Translations under genes and position numbers: made by a program
Shown here: positions 42,723 through 52,446 of the stretch, piece by piece
Layout of the letters: each line of letters begins with the position of its first letter
Position numbering within the stretch: the stretch's first letter is position 1
The notes under the pieces: model-generated
What the model was told of the DNA's origin: nothing
Seen by the model: only the letters and a program-made list of their open reading frames with translations
Database searches by the model: none
From: Paenibacillus xylanexedens
GTDB lineage: Bacteria > Bacillota > Bacilli > Paenibacillales > Paenibacillaceae
NCBI RefSeq assembly: GCF_007676705.1
Contig: NZ_VEBF01000009.1
Span: 62,001 to 126,000, forward strand
Length of the DNA stretch: 64,000 bases
Direction: 5' to 3'

Positions 42723-45245
42723 TTACTTCTGATCCGGTTTCGGTTCCAAAATGGCATAACTGCCGAGTGTGGCTAATTGTGCTGTATTCAGAAGGGCTTC
42801 ATCCACTGCAGCAAGGGCTTCGCCGGCAGCTGTCATCAACTCGTCGGAGTCAACAGGTGAAGCGAAACGGAGAATGACCCGGTTCTCTCCTTTTTTGAGT
42901 TCAGTCTCAGCTTTAGTTTTGTACTCATTCATGGATGCGACTTCGAGATCATTCTGCACATAATAATCATTGGCATCACTCTCGCCATTGAACAGCGCGA
43001 GCTCGGAATCAAGCCAGTAATCCTTATCCGCTATCGTTTTCTGACTTGCAGCAGTCTCATCGTTGGCATTGTACAGGAAGTATGGGATGCCGGAGTTCGT
43101 CAGGTTGTTGGTGGCATCTACATGGAACCATTCGTTCCCGATTTTGACCTTGTTCCATGCATGTGGAACGCCGCTCGAAGCTCCCGTTACGACGATGCTT
43201 TCCAGTCCCGAGAGATCGGAGAGCAATTTGTAGACGGAGGCATAGCTGGCACATACGCCAACACCTTTGACCAGAATACCGTATGTGGTAAACGAGTCAT
43301 TGAACTGCGGATCGACATTTTTGAAGTTGTTCTGCTCGGCATTTTCCAGCGCTGCATCATCATACTTCGCGTTATCGTTCAGATAATCGTAGATGGCTTT
43401 TCGTTTCTCGTCTTCGTTCATACCATCTTTGATGATAGAAGCCACGACTTCGTTCGCTTTGGCAATAATCTCATCCTGTTTCTTCTGGATACCACTAGCC
43501 GATTCATTGTAATGAATCGTAAGGGTAAGCGTACCATAGTTGTATTCGAAACCTTCCACACCAAGAATCAATGGATTCTGGTACATCACTTTCAGGACAA
43601 CATCCGAGAGTGTCGTGAAATTTTGAGCTTCGGGGAAAGCTTTTAACGAAATTTTATCTTGTGCCGCAATCATGTTTTTGGCTAAAACTTCTTCCAATGC
43701 GGAATCTGCATTGATCATTGCATCGCCTGTAGCAGGCTGTGGCACGGTTTCCTGATTACCTTGTTCTACATTTTGCTGTGTATTGGACTTCTGTTCGTCT
43801 ACCAGGTTGTCTTCTTCAGCTTCGGGAGCTGGAGCAGGTGTTTCATTGGAAGCTTCTTCAGAAGCCATATCTGAAGAATTATCAGAAGTATCATCGAAAG
43901 CCTCAGTAGATAGAGGATTAGTTGCATCTTCTGACGTTCCAGTATCGGTTGTAGACTCTGTAGTTGGAGTTTCCGAAGCCGGTGCTTCTTCTGTTTCCGT
44001 TGCAGACTCAGGTGCATCATGATTGTTGATGATTGTTGGCACGTCAGGTGCAGGAACGTAAGGTGTGTCATTCTTCGGTTCCACCAGTCCGTTGCTGGAA
44101 TCGGCTACGGTTTGCTGAGCAAGTTTGTCCAGGTCTGCTTGGGTCACATTTTCTACGCGTACGTAACTTTTCAGAGCTGTTCCTTTAACGTGAAAAGGAA
44201 TATTCGTTTCATTGAACTCTGAAATCTCTACGCTTTTGGTATCATAGACAATGGTTTCACGGGATAATGAACCGTCATTGTACTCAACTGTTGTTTTCTG
44301 AGGAAGTACATCTATATTCTTTAATTTCTCCCTATACAATTGTTCTTTCAAAGCTGTTGGCAACTGGGAAGCAAGCGGAGCTGTAGGGACACCTCTGCTA
44401 AAATTGGATTCTTTGCCTCCACCAATTGCAGTGACGTAATATTCTCCTCGTATACCATGGTTCTGAGTGGTAGTTATCATTTCATTATAAGTGCCTAGCC
44501 CGCCTTTTCCGTCTCTCAAAAAATCATTGAAAGACGTCTCTGTCGTTACCGCAATATCTAAAGGTAGACTATTGCTGAAAGCGTCCTCTGCGCCAGTTAG
44601 AGGTACATTTGTATCGAAGTTGGTTAGGTCAGAACGTTTATAAATTTTATATTCGGTTGCACCCTCAACCTTGTCCCAGACTAACTTTAACCGTCTGTCT
44701 TTATCAATCTCGTATCTTAGGTTGGGTACAGGTAACTCCGATTTCACCGTAAACGGAATAATGATGGGTTGATCGAGCAACGTCATGTTCTCTGCGTCAG
44801 GATCATAATTCAGACGAATGTAATAAATGGGGGCACCACCCCAAGAACTTTGACCCCTGTTCATCATGGAATCTGAACTTAAAACGCCCCATCCAAGAGG
44901 TCTAATAGAAATACTATTGTCATGAATATCTGATAATAAAGGTACTTCGCTTGCTTTGAGTGCTTTAATATCGGTATGTACGGATATGGTATCTCCCAGG
45001 GACCAATTAGATTTTCCTAAATCTGCTTTAAACTTGAACGTAAATTCTTCATCCTGAGCTACGTTGTACATCGGCATGATCGCTTGTTCCGATTCAGAGC
45101 CGTATTTCTGCTTCAAACTTAAAATGGTAGAACCCTCTACTACTTCTGTAGGATTATTCTCGGACGGACTGCTTTCCTGCTCATTACTCTGGCATCCAGC
45201 CAGTAACAGGGTGAACGCAAACATAATGAAAAATAGACGTTTCAT
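42723..45245 (-). CDS. transglutaminase-like lipoprotein
   Basis: An 840-residue surface lipoprotein: signal with lipobox LLAGC, a beta-rich N-terminal half including a fibronectin-type-III-like segment (VPNLRYEIDKDRRLKLVWDK), an Ala/Glu/Thr/Ser-rich linker at about 415-520, and a C-terminal transglutaminase-like domain. In the latter GVGVCASYASVYKLLSDLSG carries the Cys, VPHAWNKVKIGNEWFHVDATN the His and Asp. Such domains act as cysteine proteases, amidases or cross-linkers at the cell surface. ATG 45245 is the only start that gives a lipoprotein signal, though its binding site is weak. Confidence 0.85.
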   Translation of the reverse strand: MKRLFFIMFAFTLLLAGCQSNEQESSPSENNPTEVVEGSTILSLKQKYGSESEQAIMPMYNVAQDEEFTFKFKADLGKSNWSLGDTISVHTDIKALKASEVPLLSDIHDNSISIRPLGWGVLSSDSMMNRGQSSWGGAPIYYIRLNYDPDAENMTLLDQPIIIPFTVKSELPVPNLRYEIDKDRRLKLVWDKVEGATEYKIYKRSDLTNFDTNVPLTGAEDAFSNSLPLDIAVTTETSFNDFLRDGKGGLGTYNEMITTTQNHGIRGEYYVTAIGGGKESNFSRGVPTAPLASQLPTALKEQLYREKLKNIDVLPQKTTVEYNDGSLSRETIVYDTKSVEISEFNETNIPFHVKGTALKSYVRVENVTQADLDKLAQQTVADSSNGLVEPKNDTPYVPAPDVPTIINNHDAPESATETEEAPASETPTTESTTDTGTSEDATNPLSTEAFDDTSDNSSDMASEEASNETPAPAPEAEEDNLVDEQKSNTQQNVEQGNQETVPQPATGDAMINADSALEEVLAKNMIAAQDKISLKAFPEAQNFTTLSDVVLKVMYQNPLILGVEGFEYNYGTLTLTIHYNESASGIQKKQDEIIAKANEVVASIIKDGMNEDEKRKAIYDYLNDNAKYDDAALENAEQNNFKNVDPQFNDSFTTYGILVKGVGVCASYASVYKLLSDLSGLESIVVTGASSGVPHAWNKVKIGNEWFHVDATNNLTNSGIPYFLYNANDETAASQKTIADKDYWLDSELALFNGESDANDYYVQNDLEVASMNEYKTKAETELKKGENRVILRFASPVDSDELMTAAGEALAAVDEALLNTAQLATLGSYAILEPKPDQK

Positions 45246-45547
45246 GATACACCGCTTTCTTGTTTTTCTGAGTTGCTCTAATGCCACGCTTCTACACCCG
45301 AAAGATTATCAGATATGGTTAAAACCCATACTCGAACCTCTTAACGGTCAAACCTCCTATTAATTTCCTGATATCCTTTGCTAGTTTATGGTCATATTGA
45401 CTCATTGTCAAGGTGAGAGGATAGGGTTTAAGTCCTGTAGAACAATAGAACAGTTGTAATTCCGTAGCGTGTGTTCCATGTTAAAATTTAAAAGTTACTA
45501 CATATTTATATATATAACAGAATAATTTGAGGAGGCTGGGGTGGCGT

Positions 45548-45967
45548 ATGACAGCAGAACAGATTGTCAGAATCTTTTTTGAAGAGGTCCGATCAGGCCG
45601 AAATCCGGATTATGCAAGCAGCGTGATGGCGGAACAGGTACTGGCTCATCAAGTGATATCTGAAGAAGAGGTCACGGTGACCCGAACACCTTCCGATTAT
45701 GCAGATCATGTGCGAGAAATGATCGAAGCTTACGGGGAGTTTTCACTCGAAATTCAGGAGTTGCTGACGCAAGGCGATAAAGTCTATGTGCGCTGGAGAC
45801 AATCCGGTACCCATGTTGGTGATGTGGACGGATTCAGTCCAACCAACCTCCCGGTGATTGAAATTGCGAGTGCGGTATACCGAGTGGAAAACGAACGAAT
45901 TGCAGAGTATTGGATACAGATCGACAGGTTGGGCATCGAGAAACAATTGGAACGTAATCGGAGCTGA
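45548..45967 (+). CDS. SnoaL-like ester cyclase-fold protein
   Basis: A 139-residue protein with the cone-shaped NTF2/SnoaL fold pattern: FFEEVRSGRNPDYASSVMAEQVLAHQ, HVREMIEAYGEFSLEIQELLTQGDKVYVRWRQSGTH and the final IAEYWIQIDRLGIEKQL. Related proteins are polyketide cyclases or unassigned. GAGGAGG lies about 14 nt before ATG 45548, a wide spacing. Its stop codon is inside the terminator hairpin. Function unknown. Confidence 0.78.
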   Translation: MTAEQIVRIFFEEVRSGRNPDYASSVMAEQVLAHQVISEEEVTVTRTPSDYADHVREMIEAYGEFSLEIQELLTQGDKVYVRWRQSGTHVGDVDGFSPTNLPVIEIASAVYRVENERIAEYWIQIDRLGIEKQLERNRS

Positions 45968-45985
45968 GTTTCTCAGCTCTTTTTT
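45961..45985 (+). terminator. intrinsic terminator overlapping the stop codon
   Basis: GAGCTGAG (45961-45968) pairs with CTCAGCTC (45972-45979), then six T residues. Confidence 0.88.
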
Positions 45986-45999
45986 AGTTTTCAGTTCTT

Positions 46000-46040
46000 T
46001 GTAAGCGTTCCCGTGTTATAATGGACAAAGTTGTATACAA
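46000..46040 (+). promoter_or_regulatory. promoter region with cre-like and TTGTATACAA sites
   Basis: A -10 TATAAT (46017-46022) has a cre-like TGTAAGCGTTCCCG (46000-46013) just upstream and the palindrome TTGTATACAA (46031-46040) just downstream, near the expected transcript start. The palindrome resembles GntR-family operators. Both placements fit repression of the GH94 gene. Confidence 0.5.
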
Positions 46041-46096
46041 GTTATCTAAAACGTTTTCTGTCTTTTGACTCCATAATCTGAAAGTGAGGTTCAGTG

Positions 46097-48475
46097 ATGA
46101 TTAAAGCATCGGAAGATAATCAATATGTTGAACTGACCAGCCCAACAAGTATACCGAAGGCATCTGGATTCCTTTGGAATGAAAAGATGATGATTCATGT
46201 GAATTGCCGGGGTTACGCTGTGGCCCAATTCATGCAGCCCGAACCTGCCAAATACTCGTATGCGCCCAACCTGGAAGCCAAGACGTTTATGCAGCCAGAG
46301 CAGCCATATTATGCCCACCATCCCGGACGGTTTGTCTACATTAAAGATGAAGTAAGTGGCGAAATCTTCTCCGCCCCGTATGAACCGGTTCGCAAGCAGG
46401 CGGATAGCTATACGTTCGCTGTCGGTAAACATGATATTCAATGGAAAGTCATCCAGGATGACATTTGCATCGAGATGTCCCTGCGCCTGCCGAAGGAAGA
46501 TGTCATGGAGCTGTGGCGTGTGAAGGTAACCAATCTGTCTTCGAGAAAACGCAAGCTGAGTATCTACCCGTATTATACGGTCGGCTATATGTCATGGATG
46601 AACCAGTCCGGTTCATATGTGGAAGATTTGCAGGGCATTGTCTGCTCGGCGGTTACGCCGTATCAGAAATATCAGGATTATAGCAAAATCAAAAATTACA
46701 GTGACAAAACCTATCTGCTTGCAGATCACAAACCGACCGCCTGGGAAGTGAATCAAGAGCGTTTTGAAGGCGAAGGGGGACTTCATAATCCTTCTGGACT
46801 TCAGTCAGAGACACTCGCTGGTGGAGATGCGCGATATGAGACACCTGTGGCTGCATTGCAATATAGATTAGAGCTGGAAGCGGGAGCTGATCAGGTGTAC
46901 CGATTTATCTTTGGCCCGGCTCATGATGAGACAGAGATTGAGAGCATTCGTCAGCATTACTTTGTGAAGCAGAATAAGGATGGACAGGATGGTTTCGTCG
47001 CAGCCGAGCAGGAATATGCTGATTATATTGCAGAAGGGCAAGGAAACATCCAGATTGAGACACCGGACAACTGGCTAGACAATGTCGTGAATCACTGGCT
47101 ACCTCGCCAGATGTACTATCATGGCAAAACCAACCGTCTGACAACCGATCCGCAGACGCGGAATTATTTGCAGGACAACATGGGCATGAGTTACATTCAG
47201 CCGCAGATTGCACGGGCTGCGTTCTTGACCGCTCTGTCTCAACAGCATATAAGCGGCGCCATGCCAGACGGTATTATTTTACACCCGGACGCAGAACTGA
47301 AATATATCAACCAGGTTCCTCATACCGATCATTGTATCTGGCTTCCGGTCTGTATGAAGACCTATTTGGATGAAACGAATGACTATAGCATTCTGGAGGA
47401 ACTGGTTCCTTTTACAGACAGTGAACAGAAGGTTACTGTACTCGAGCATATGAATCTTGCGATGCGCTGGTTGATCCATGAGCGGGATGCGCGCGGGTTG
47501 AACTATATCAATCAGGGTGACTGGTGTGATCCGATGAACATGGTGGGATACAAAGGCAAAGGCGTATCCGGCTGGCTGACCATTGCGACGGCATATGCCT
47601 TCAATGTGTGGGCAGATATTGGTGAACAGGCAGGGCATGCCGAGGTTGCAGCGGAATTCCGTCAGGAAGCCAATCAGACCAACGCGGTAGCCAATGAGTT
47701 TCTGTGGGATGGTAACTGGTACGCGCGCGGAATTACAGATGATAACGTCGTGTTTGGCGTAAGCAAAGACGTGGAAGGACGCATCTATATCAATCCTCAG
47801 AGCTGGGCACTTATGAGCGGTGCTGCGGATCAGGAGAAACAGGAGAAGTTAATCCGTGCCGTAGAGGAGCAATTGGAGACGCCATATGGTGTCGAGAAGC
47901 TCGCGCCGTCTTTCACAGGGATGCGGGAAGATGTAGGTCGAGTTACGCAGAAACATCCCGGAAGCGCAGAGAATGGTGCAGTGTACAATCATGCGGCTGC
48001 TTTCTATATCTACGCGTTGTACCTGGTAGGCGAGAAGGAGAAGGCGTATCGTTTGCTACGTAAAATGATTCCTGGCCCTGATGGCGAGGATATTCTCCAG
48101 CGTGGGCAGTTACCTGTATTTATTCCGAATTATTATCGCGGAGCCTATCGTCAATTCCCACGTACAGCCGGGCGTTCCAGTCATCTGTTCAACACCGGCA
48201 CGGTGCCTTGGGTGTATCGCTGCCTGATCGATGGCCTGTTCGGACTGCAAGGTCATGCACAAGGACTTCAAGTGCGTCCGCAGTTGCCTGAAGATTGGAA
48301 CGAGGCGTCGGTTACGCGGTTGTTCCGCGGGGCTGAGCTGAACGTAAACATGAAGAAGGATGCCTCTGTCCAGACAACTGAGGTGCATGTTGACGGTCAA
48401 CGAATTGAAGGCGACATCATCAAGAATATACAAGCCGGCGTGAAATATGAGGTGCTGGTGAAGCTGCCATTGTAG
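46097..48475 (+). CDS. GH94-type glycoside phosphorylase
   Basis: A 793-residue cytoplasmic enzyme with the GH94 plan: a beta-sandwich N-domain (FLWNEKMMIHVNCRGYAVAQF, RFVYIKDEVSGEIFS), an (alpha/alpha)6 barrel, and a C-terminal beta domain. The proposed general acid Asp is in LNYINQGDWCDPMNMVG (about residue 475), and the phosphate-site region includes RTAGRSSHLFNTGTVPW. Known activities include cellobiose, chitobiose and laminaribiose phosphorolysis. This sequence is not close enough to any for me to name one. ATG 46097 has GAGG upstream; the GTG one codon before is less likely. Confidence 0.82.
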   Translation: MIKASEDNQYVELTSPTSIPKASGFLWNEKMMIHVNCRGYAVAQFMQPEPAKYSYAPNLEAKTFMQPEQPYYAHHPGRFVYIKDEVSGEIFSAPYEPVRKQADSYTFAVGKHDIQWKVIQDDICIEMSLRLPKEDVMELWRVKVTNLSSRKRKLSIYPYYTVGYMSWMNQSGSYVEDLQGIVCSAVTPYQKYQDYSKIKNYSDKTYLLADHKPTAWEVNQERFEGEGGLHNPSGLQSETLAGGDARYETPVAALQYRLELEAGADQVYRFIFGPAHDETEIESIRQHYFVKQNKDGQDGFVAAEQEYADYIAEGQGNIQIETPDNWLDNVVNHWLPRQMYYHGKTNRLTTDPQTRNYLQDNMGMSYIQPQIARAAFLTALSQQHISGAMPDGIILHPDAELKYINQVPHTDHCIWLPVCMKTYLDETNDYSILEELVPFTDSEQKVTVLEHMNLAMRWLIHERDARGLNYINQGDWCDPMNMVGYKGKGVSGWLTIATAYAFNVWADIGEQAGHAEVAAEFRQEANQTNAVANEFLWDGNWYARGITDDNVVFGVSKDVEGRIYINPQSWALMSGAADQEKQEKLIRAVEEQLETPYGVEKLAPSFTGMREDVGRVTQKHPGSAENGAVYNHAAAFYIYALYLVGEKEKAYRLLRKMIPGPDGEDILQRGQLPVFIPNYYRGAYRQFPRTAGRSSHLFNTGTVPWVYRCLIDGLFGLQGHAQGLQVRPQLPEDWNEASVTRLFRGAELNVNMKKDASVQTTEVHVDGQRIEGDIIKNIQAGVKYEVLVKLPL

Positions 48476-48535
48476 AAAAGCGCACGGAGTAACTGCTGAA
48501 CGGTGTGAAGAGTTATTAAGAACCACGGAGCAAAT

Positions 48536-48578
48536 TAAAAACTGCCTTTCCTTCATAAGAAGGAGGGCAGTTTTTGGT
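48536..48578. terminator. bidirectional terminator
   Basis: AAAACTGCC..CCTTC pairs with GAAGG..GGCAGTTTT between the GH94 and GNAT genes, which converge. Confidence 0.82.
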
Positions 48579-48588
48579 TTCAGCTTGA

Positions 48589-49356
48589 TCAGGACTCGAT
48601 CCATTCTTTGACTCTGTACCAATAGCTATAGATTTCGGAATAACCCAGCTTCGCGTAGAGCTTTAACGCAGGTACATTATTCGCAACGACTTGCAGATAA
48701 CTAGACGTAGCGCCATTCCTTTTTGCCCAATGCAGGAGGTGCAGGATCATCTGTTCAGCAAGTCCCCGATTCCGGAAGTTAGCGTCTGTAATGATGTCAT
48801 ACAATCCGATATAGCCACGCTCGATTACACCGAACCCACACGCGACGACTTGCCCGTCGATCAACAGCGAGATGAAACCTACCTGTGTGCGGATGTTATG
48901 TAACATTAGTTCTGTCGTTTTCCGTTGCAGATCATTCACCTGATTTAACCTACAAAAGTGATCCAGCCACTCCCCGGTTAAATTCTCGTCAATCTGTACA
49001 GCATGGTGCTCAGGCTCTTTGATATGTTCCAGACTCCGAGTCTGGAGGTGGGTGAGATCCACTACAGCATACCCTTTGTCTTGCAAAAGTTGGTCGAGAT
49101 GATCCGGCTGAATAAACGGCGTGATTTTGAATATGGTACTTAATTGATTGGAAGCATAGATGCGCTCACATTCTTCAATCTTTTCATGCACATCCAGAGT
49201 CGAGTAGTGGATCGGTTGAACGGAGTTGGCACGTTTGGTATATCCTTTGGCAAAACGCAGTACCCAGCCGTCATATAGTAAGGTGGACAAGGGTTGCCAG
49301 TGGTTAAGCGATAGTTCTTCAATGGTTTTGTATTCTGTATCCGTAGTATGAGTCAT
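48589..49356 (-). CDS. GNAT-family N-acetyltransferase
   Basis: A 255-residue acetyl-CoA-dependent transferase. The C-terminal half has the GNAT core: VACGFGVIERGYIGLYDIITDANFRNRGLAEQMI with the pyrophosphate-binding RNRGLAEQ, then YLQVVANNVPALKLYAKLGYSEIY. The N-terminal half may be a second, degenerate GNAT-like domain. ATG 49356 lies 6 nt after GGAGG. Substrate unknown. Confidence 0.88.
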   Translation of the reverse strand: MTHTTDTEYKTIEELSLNHWQPLSTLLYDGWVLRFAKGYTKRANSVQPIHYSTLDVHEKIEECERIYASNQLSTIFKITPFIQPDHLDQLLQDKGYAVVDLTHLQTRSLEHIKEPEHHAVQIDENLTGEWLDHFCRLNQVNDLQRKTTELMLHNIRTQVGFISLLIDGQVVACGFGVIERGYIGLYDIITDANFRNRGLAEQMILHLLHWAKRNGATSSYLQVVANNVPALKLYAKLGYSEIYSYWYRVKEWIES

Positions 49357-49505
49357 ATCCAACCTCCGATTTTATAATTAAATAATAATACATAATAACG
49401 TATAAAAATACAATTCAAACATAAATATCGCCGAACAGTATGCATTATCGTTGGAGATGGTATACAATTTGATTTGAATGAATAACTTCAGAAGCGGAGC
49501 GCGTT

Positions 49506-50168
49506 ATGTTAACTATAGAATTAAATAATCACAGTATTAACTGTCATATTGAATACGGCAAACGGAAAAAAGTTTCCATCACGATGGATTTGCCTTACAT
49601 GGTCACGATCAAAGCACCCAATGGTACCAGTGAAGACATGATCCGGCAACTTGTGGAGCAACATGGGGATGTGATTTTGAAGAAATCCGCTCTGATGCAG
49701 CGGGCGCTCGACGGTCCTCAAGCCAAGGAATACGAAGATGAGGGCAAGGGAAAGTTTTTACTATTTGGCAAGGAGCATGCACTGCATGACTTAATCCCTG
49801 TAGAGGGGCTTACAGAAGTGGAGTTGCGAGCGAATCTGAAGAAGTTTTATTTTGCCGAGTGTAAACGCATGATTGGGGAGCGCATCGGACGCTATCAGCA
49901 GGAGTTGAAGGTGAAGCCGAAGTCAGTTGAGATCGTAGATTCCCCCACCAAATGGGGCAGTTGCAGCTGGGACAAAAAACTTACGTTCAATTATCGCCTG
50001 GCGATGGCGCCACTGGAAGTGATCGATTATGTCATCATTCATGAACTTTGCCATATTCACCACATGAATCATGATCGCTCTTTCTGGCGGCGGATCGGCA
50101 GCATCATGCCGGATTACAAAGCGAAAGAAGATTATCTGATGCGAAATGGTCGAGCCATGACGCTATAA
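49506..50168 (+). CDS. YgjP-like zinc metallopeptidase
   Basis: A 220-residue protein of the YgjP/DUF45 (M48-like) group. The zinc motif is VIIHELCHIHHMNHDRSFW (HELCH plus downstream His), preceded by the family hallmarks SPTKWGSCSWDKKLTFNYRLAMAP. The N-terminal part is a small beta domain. No signal peptide, so intracellular. The family role is unclear; E. coli YgjP acts as a minor protease or is linked to DNA metabolism. ATG 49506 follows GCGGAG. Confidence 0.88.
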   Translation: MLTIELNNHSINCHIEYGKRKKVSITMDLPYMVTIKAPNGTSEDMIRQLVEQHGDVILKKSALMQRALDGPQAKEYEDEGKGKFLLFGKEHALHDLIPVEGLTEVELRANLKKFYFAECKRMIGERIGRYQQELKVKPKSVEIVDSPTKWGSCSWDKKLTFNYRLAMAPLEVIDYVIIHELCHIHHMNHDRSFWRRIGSIMPDYKAKEDYLMRNGRAMTL

Positions 50169-50219
50169 TTCCAGACTCAAGCTTGTACTTGATACGATAC
50201 ATCCCTCATTATCATTCGT

Positions 50220-50270
50220 AAAATCCGCGAAGGTCCCACTGTTGCAGTGAGCGGCTTCGCGGATTTTGTT
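50220..50270. terminator. bidirectional terminator
   Basis: AAAATCCGCGAAG (50220-50232) and CTTCGCGGATTTT (50255-50267) with an inner CACT/AGTG hairpin, between converging genes. Confidence 0.88.
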
Positions 50271-50281
50271 ATGTCTGGAGT

Positions 50282-51364
50282 TCAGGAATGGGATATTTGA
50301 ACGCCGTATTGTTTGAAAAAAAGAGTAACCGCATCCATGTCCATTCGTTGATCGAACAAATGCTCAGGATAATAGATGCCTGGAGCCATAAGCTCGTCCG
50401 TAGGCATCATCAGTATCTTTTCGGCCTGCACCGCAGCGCCGAGTGCAGTCATGTGGGTCTGACCGAGTGGGTCAGAGACCGTCATCGTTCGTTTAACCTC
50501 GTTTCCTTTCGCATCCAGTCCTTTCAGTTGAATGACCAGATGATGTGCACTCCCGGTTCCCGGATTATAGAGCAATTTCCGCCGGAATGGCTGGAAACGT
50601 TCTCCACTGATCATCTTCCATACTCCGGTTTTGACCAATCCGGCGAGTGCATAGGTAGATACTTTACTATCAAATGAAATGCGGAAGCTGGCGGAATCGA
50701 TATGGCTGGTATGAGGCAAAGTGACGTGATCGGGTGTATCCAATCTGTAACATGGGGTTGTGTACCCGTTCGGAAAATGTACTTTAATCGGATCTGTCAT
50801 GGGATAGACAAGCCGGTTCGTGTTGGATTCGGTTACCTGAAAAGGAATACTCATCCGATCCATAAAGGCTGCTGAGTCAGGCCCGGCTTTATCTCGCAGC
50901 GAGTACAAGGCATGAATGTTTACTTCGACATGTTGCAGCGAGTTAGAAAGTATCATGGCAAATAGAGAAGCTGTTCCTGCCATCCATCCAGAGGACAGCA
51001 CTACAGGGGCATGAAGTTCTTCCTGCTCTACTGTACGGATCGCTTGATTGAACACCTCAGTCCAGCGTGTTACATCGATGAGTGGAATTTTTCTCCGCAC
51101 TGCGGATACCAGTAGCCGATCATCCAGATCGTTCACTGCATTAATGATTAATGATATATTCTCTCCTGCGTGAATCAGTGGATCGTCTGCATTGGTATCA
51201 ACAACAGCCGTTTGGACACGATTGGATGGAAAAGGTGCTGCTTTACCCGCAGAGCGGCCTCCGAGTACCAATTCCAGATCAGGATGCCTGTCGTGCAAAA
51301 TGCGGGCAAGCTGTGCACCTACAGCACCATAGCCTCCAGCGATAAGAACTCTTTTTCTAATCAT
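50282..51364 (-). CDS. saccharopine-dehydrogenase-like NAD(P) oxidoreductase
   Basis: A 360-residue enzyme with an N-terminal Rossmann fold (RVLIAGGYGAVGAQLARIL) and the saccharopine-dehydrogenase-type pattern LIINAVNDLDDRLLVSAVRRKIPLIDVTRW. The C-terminal part is a beta-rich substrate domain. True saccharopine dehydrogenases are longer or differ, and this trans-acting-enoyl-reductase-like group is usually unassigned. ATG 51364 follows GGAGG by 8 nt. It is 99 bases downstream of an ArsR gene, with operator-like dyads before both. Confidence 0.82.
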   Translation of the reverse strand: MIRKRVLIAGGYGAVGAQLARILHDRHPDLELVLGGRSAGKAAPFPSNRVQTAVVDTNADDPLIHAGENISLIINAVNDLDDRLLVSAVRRKIPLIDVTRWTEVFNQAIRTVEQEELHAPVVLSSGWMAGTASLFAMILSNSLQHVEVNIHALYSLRDKAGPDSAAFMDRMSIPFQVTESNTNRLVYPMTDPIKVHFPNGYTTPCYRLDTPDHVTLPHTSHIDSASFRISFDSKVSTYALAGLVKTGVWKMISGERFQPFRRKLLYNPGTGSAHHLVIQLKGLDAKGNEVKRTMTVSDPLGQTHMTALGAAVQAEKILMMPTDELMAPGIYYPEHLFDQRMDMDAVTLFFKQYGVQISHS

Positions 51365-51398
51365 TCGATAAACCTCCGTTGATATGTTTATGTACTTA

Positions 51399-51420
51399 TA
51401 TGTTTAAACTATTGAACATA
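51399..51420. promoter_or_regulatory. operator-like dyad ahead of the dehydrogenase gene
   Basis: An imperfect dyad TATGTTTAA..TTGAACATA. A related element with TGTTTAA and TTTAAACG lies at 51801-51820 ahead of the arsR gene, which is consistent with one repressor acting on both. Confidence 0.45.
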
Positions 51421-51463
51421 ATAGAGTGAAGAAAAGGAATGCAGTTCACCAGCGCGGTACGCG

Positions 51464-51784
51464 CTAGCTCTGACATTCCACTTCCACGAGATGAACGAGC
51501 TGTTTGAGTAATTCGATCGCATCGTTGAACTCCAGCTTGTAATACATCTCCGTACCTTTTTTCTGAACCGATAGCAGCCCGGATTGACGTAATATTTTCA
51601 AATGATGAGAGACCGTAGGGCGTGACATGGGGACATGCTCTGCAATCTGTGATACGTTCATGCTCTCTTGATCAATGAGCAGCGATATGATTCGCTGGCG
51701 AACGGGATCTCCCAAACCTTGAAGATAAGGACTTAGATTCTCGAAAATATCAATGACTTTTTGGTTACCCATTGAATCGTTCAT
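51464..51784 (-). CDS. ArsR-family transcriptional regulator
   Basis: A 106-residue winged-helix repressor (PYLQGLGDPVRQRIISLLID, MNVSQIAEHVPMSRPTVSHHLKILRQSGLL, KKGTEMYYKLEFND). No metal-binding cysteine motif is visible apart from a Cys near the C-terminus. ATG 51784 follows CGGAGTGA. It is probably an autorepressor that also controls the adjacent dehydrogenase. Confidence 0.88.
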   Translation of the reverse strand: MNDSMGNQKVIDIFENLSPYLQGLGDPVRQRIISLLIDQESMNVSQIAEHVPMSRPTVSHHLKILRQSGLLSVQKKGTEMYYKLEFNDAIELLKQLVHLVEVECQS

Positions 51785-51800
51785 GGCTCACTCCGTTATA

Positions 51801-51820
51801 ATGTTTAATTGTTTAAACGT
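51801..51820. promoter_or_regulatory. operator-like dyad ahead of arsR
   Basis: ATGTTTAATTGTTTAAACGT, about 17 bases before the arsR start on the minus strand, with repeated GTTTAA half-sites shared with 51399-51420. Confidence 0.45.
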
Positions 51821-51968
51821 ATTATATAGCTTATACATCTAAAAAATCAAATTCAACATTTTAAATCACAGAGAAATAGCTGTTCTGCTTGTACATTTAG
51901 AGTACAATATAAGCAAATATACCCGTACCACGAATCAGTGGCAGTCCCCGTGGTGGAAGGAGCCCCAG

Positions 51969-52367
51969 ATGGCTGAGAGTAACCATTATTCTGTGTTGGT
52001 AGATGAGTATATCTCGGAGTTTGCGCCCGATGTACAGGTGAGATTGCAGGCGTTAAGACAGATTATTCGGGAGTCGGCTCCACACGCCGAAGAGAAGATC
52101 AGTTACAAGATGCCGACGTATGCGCAGCATGGGAATCTGGTTCATTTTGCCGCATACCAGCATCATATTGGGTTTTACCCTGCTCCCCGGGGAATTCAAG
52201 CTTTCAAGGAAGAACTCTCCAAGTATAAAGGGGGAAAGGGATCGGTCCAGTTTCCGCTGGATCAGCCGTTGCCCGAGGATCTCATCCGCCGGATTGTGGA
52301 GTATCGGGTGAAAGAAAATGTGGAGATCGCGTTGGAAAAGAAACGCAAAAAGGGAGCACCGAAGTAA
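51969..52367 (+). CDS. DUF1801 family protein
   Basis: A 132-residue soluble protein of the DUF1801/YdhG-like family: YISEFAPDVQVRLQALRQIIRESAPHAEEKISYKMPTY is the family core (in pieces: APHAEEKISYKMPTYAQHG), then HFAAYQHHIGFYPAP and the basic C-terminus LEKKRKKGAPK. Some relatives are called iron-chaperone-like, without strong proof. ATG 51969 follows AAGGAG. Confidence 0.88.
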   Translation: MAESNHYSVLVDEYISEFAPDVQVRLQALRQIIRESAPHAEEKISYKMPTYAQHGNLVHFAAYQHHIGFYPAPRGIQAFKEELSKYKGGKGSVQFPLDQPLPEDLIRRIVEYRVKENVEIALEKKRKKGAPK

Positions 52368-52403
52368 TCAAAGCTCCTATCACAAAAGCTCATATCATAA
52401 AAC

Positions 52404-52446
52404 AAAAAACAGTCGGATGCCTATGCATTCCGACTGTTTTTGTTTT
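52404..52446. terminator. bidirectional terminator
   Basis: AAAAAACAGTCGGATGC (52404-52420) pairs with GCATTCCGACTGTTTTT (52425-52441), one mismatch. Confidence 0.88.

Noticed and set aside
43799..44071. Leu/Gln-rich frame antisense or shifted within the transglutaminase-like lipoprotein
   Set aside because: It is the other frame of a low-complexity Ala/Glu/Thr linker and has no binding site.
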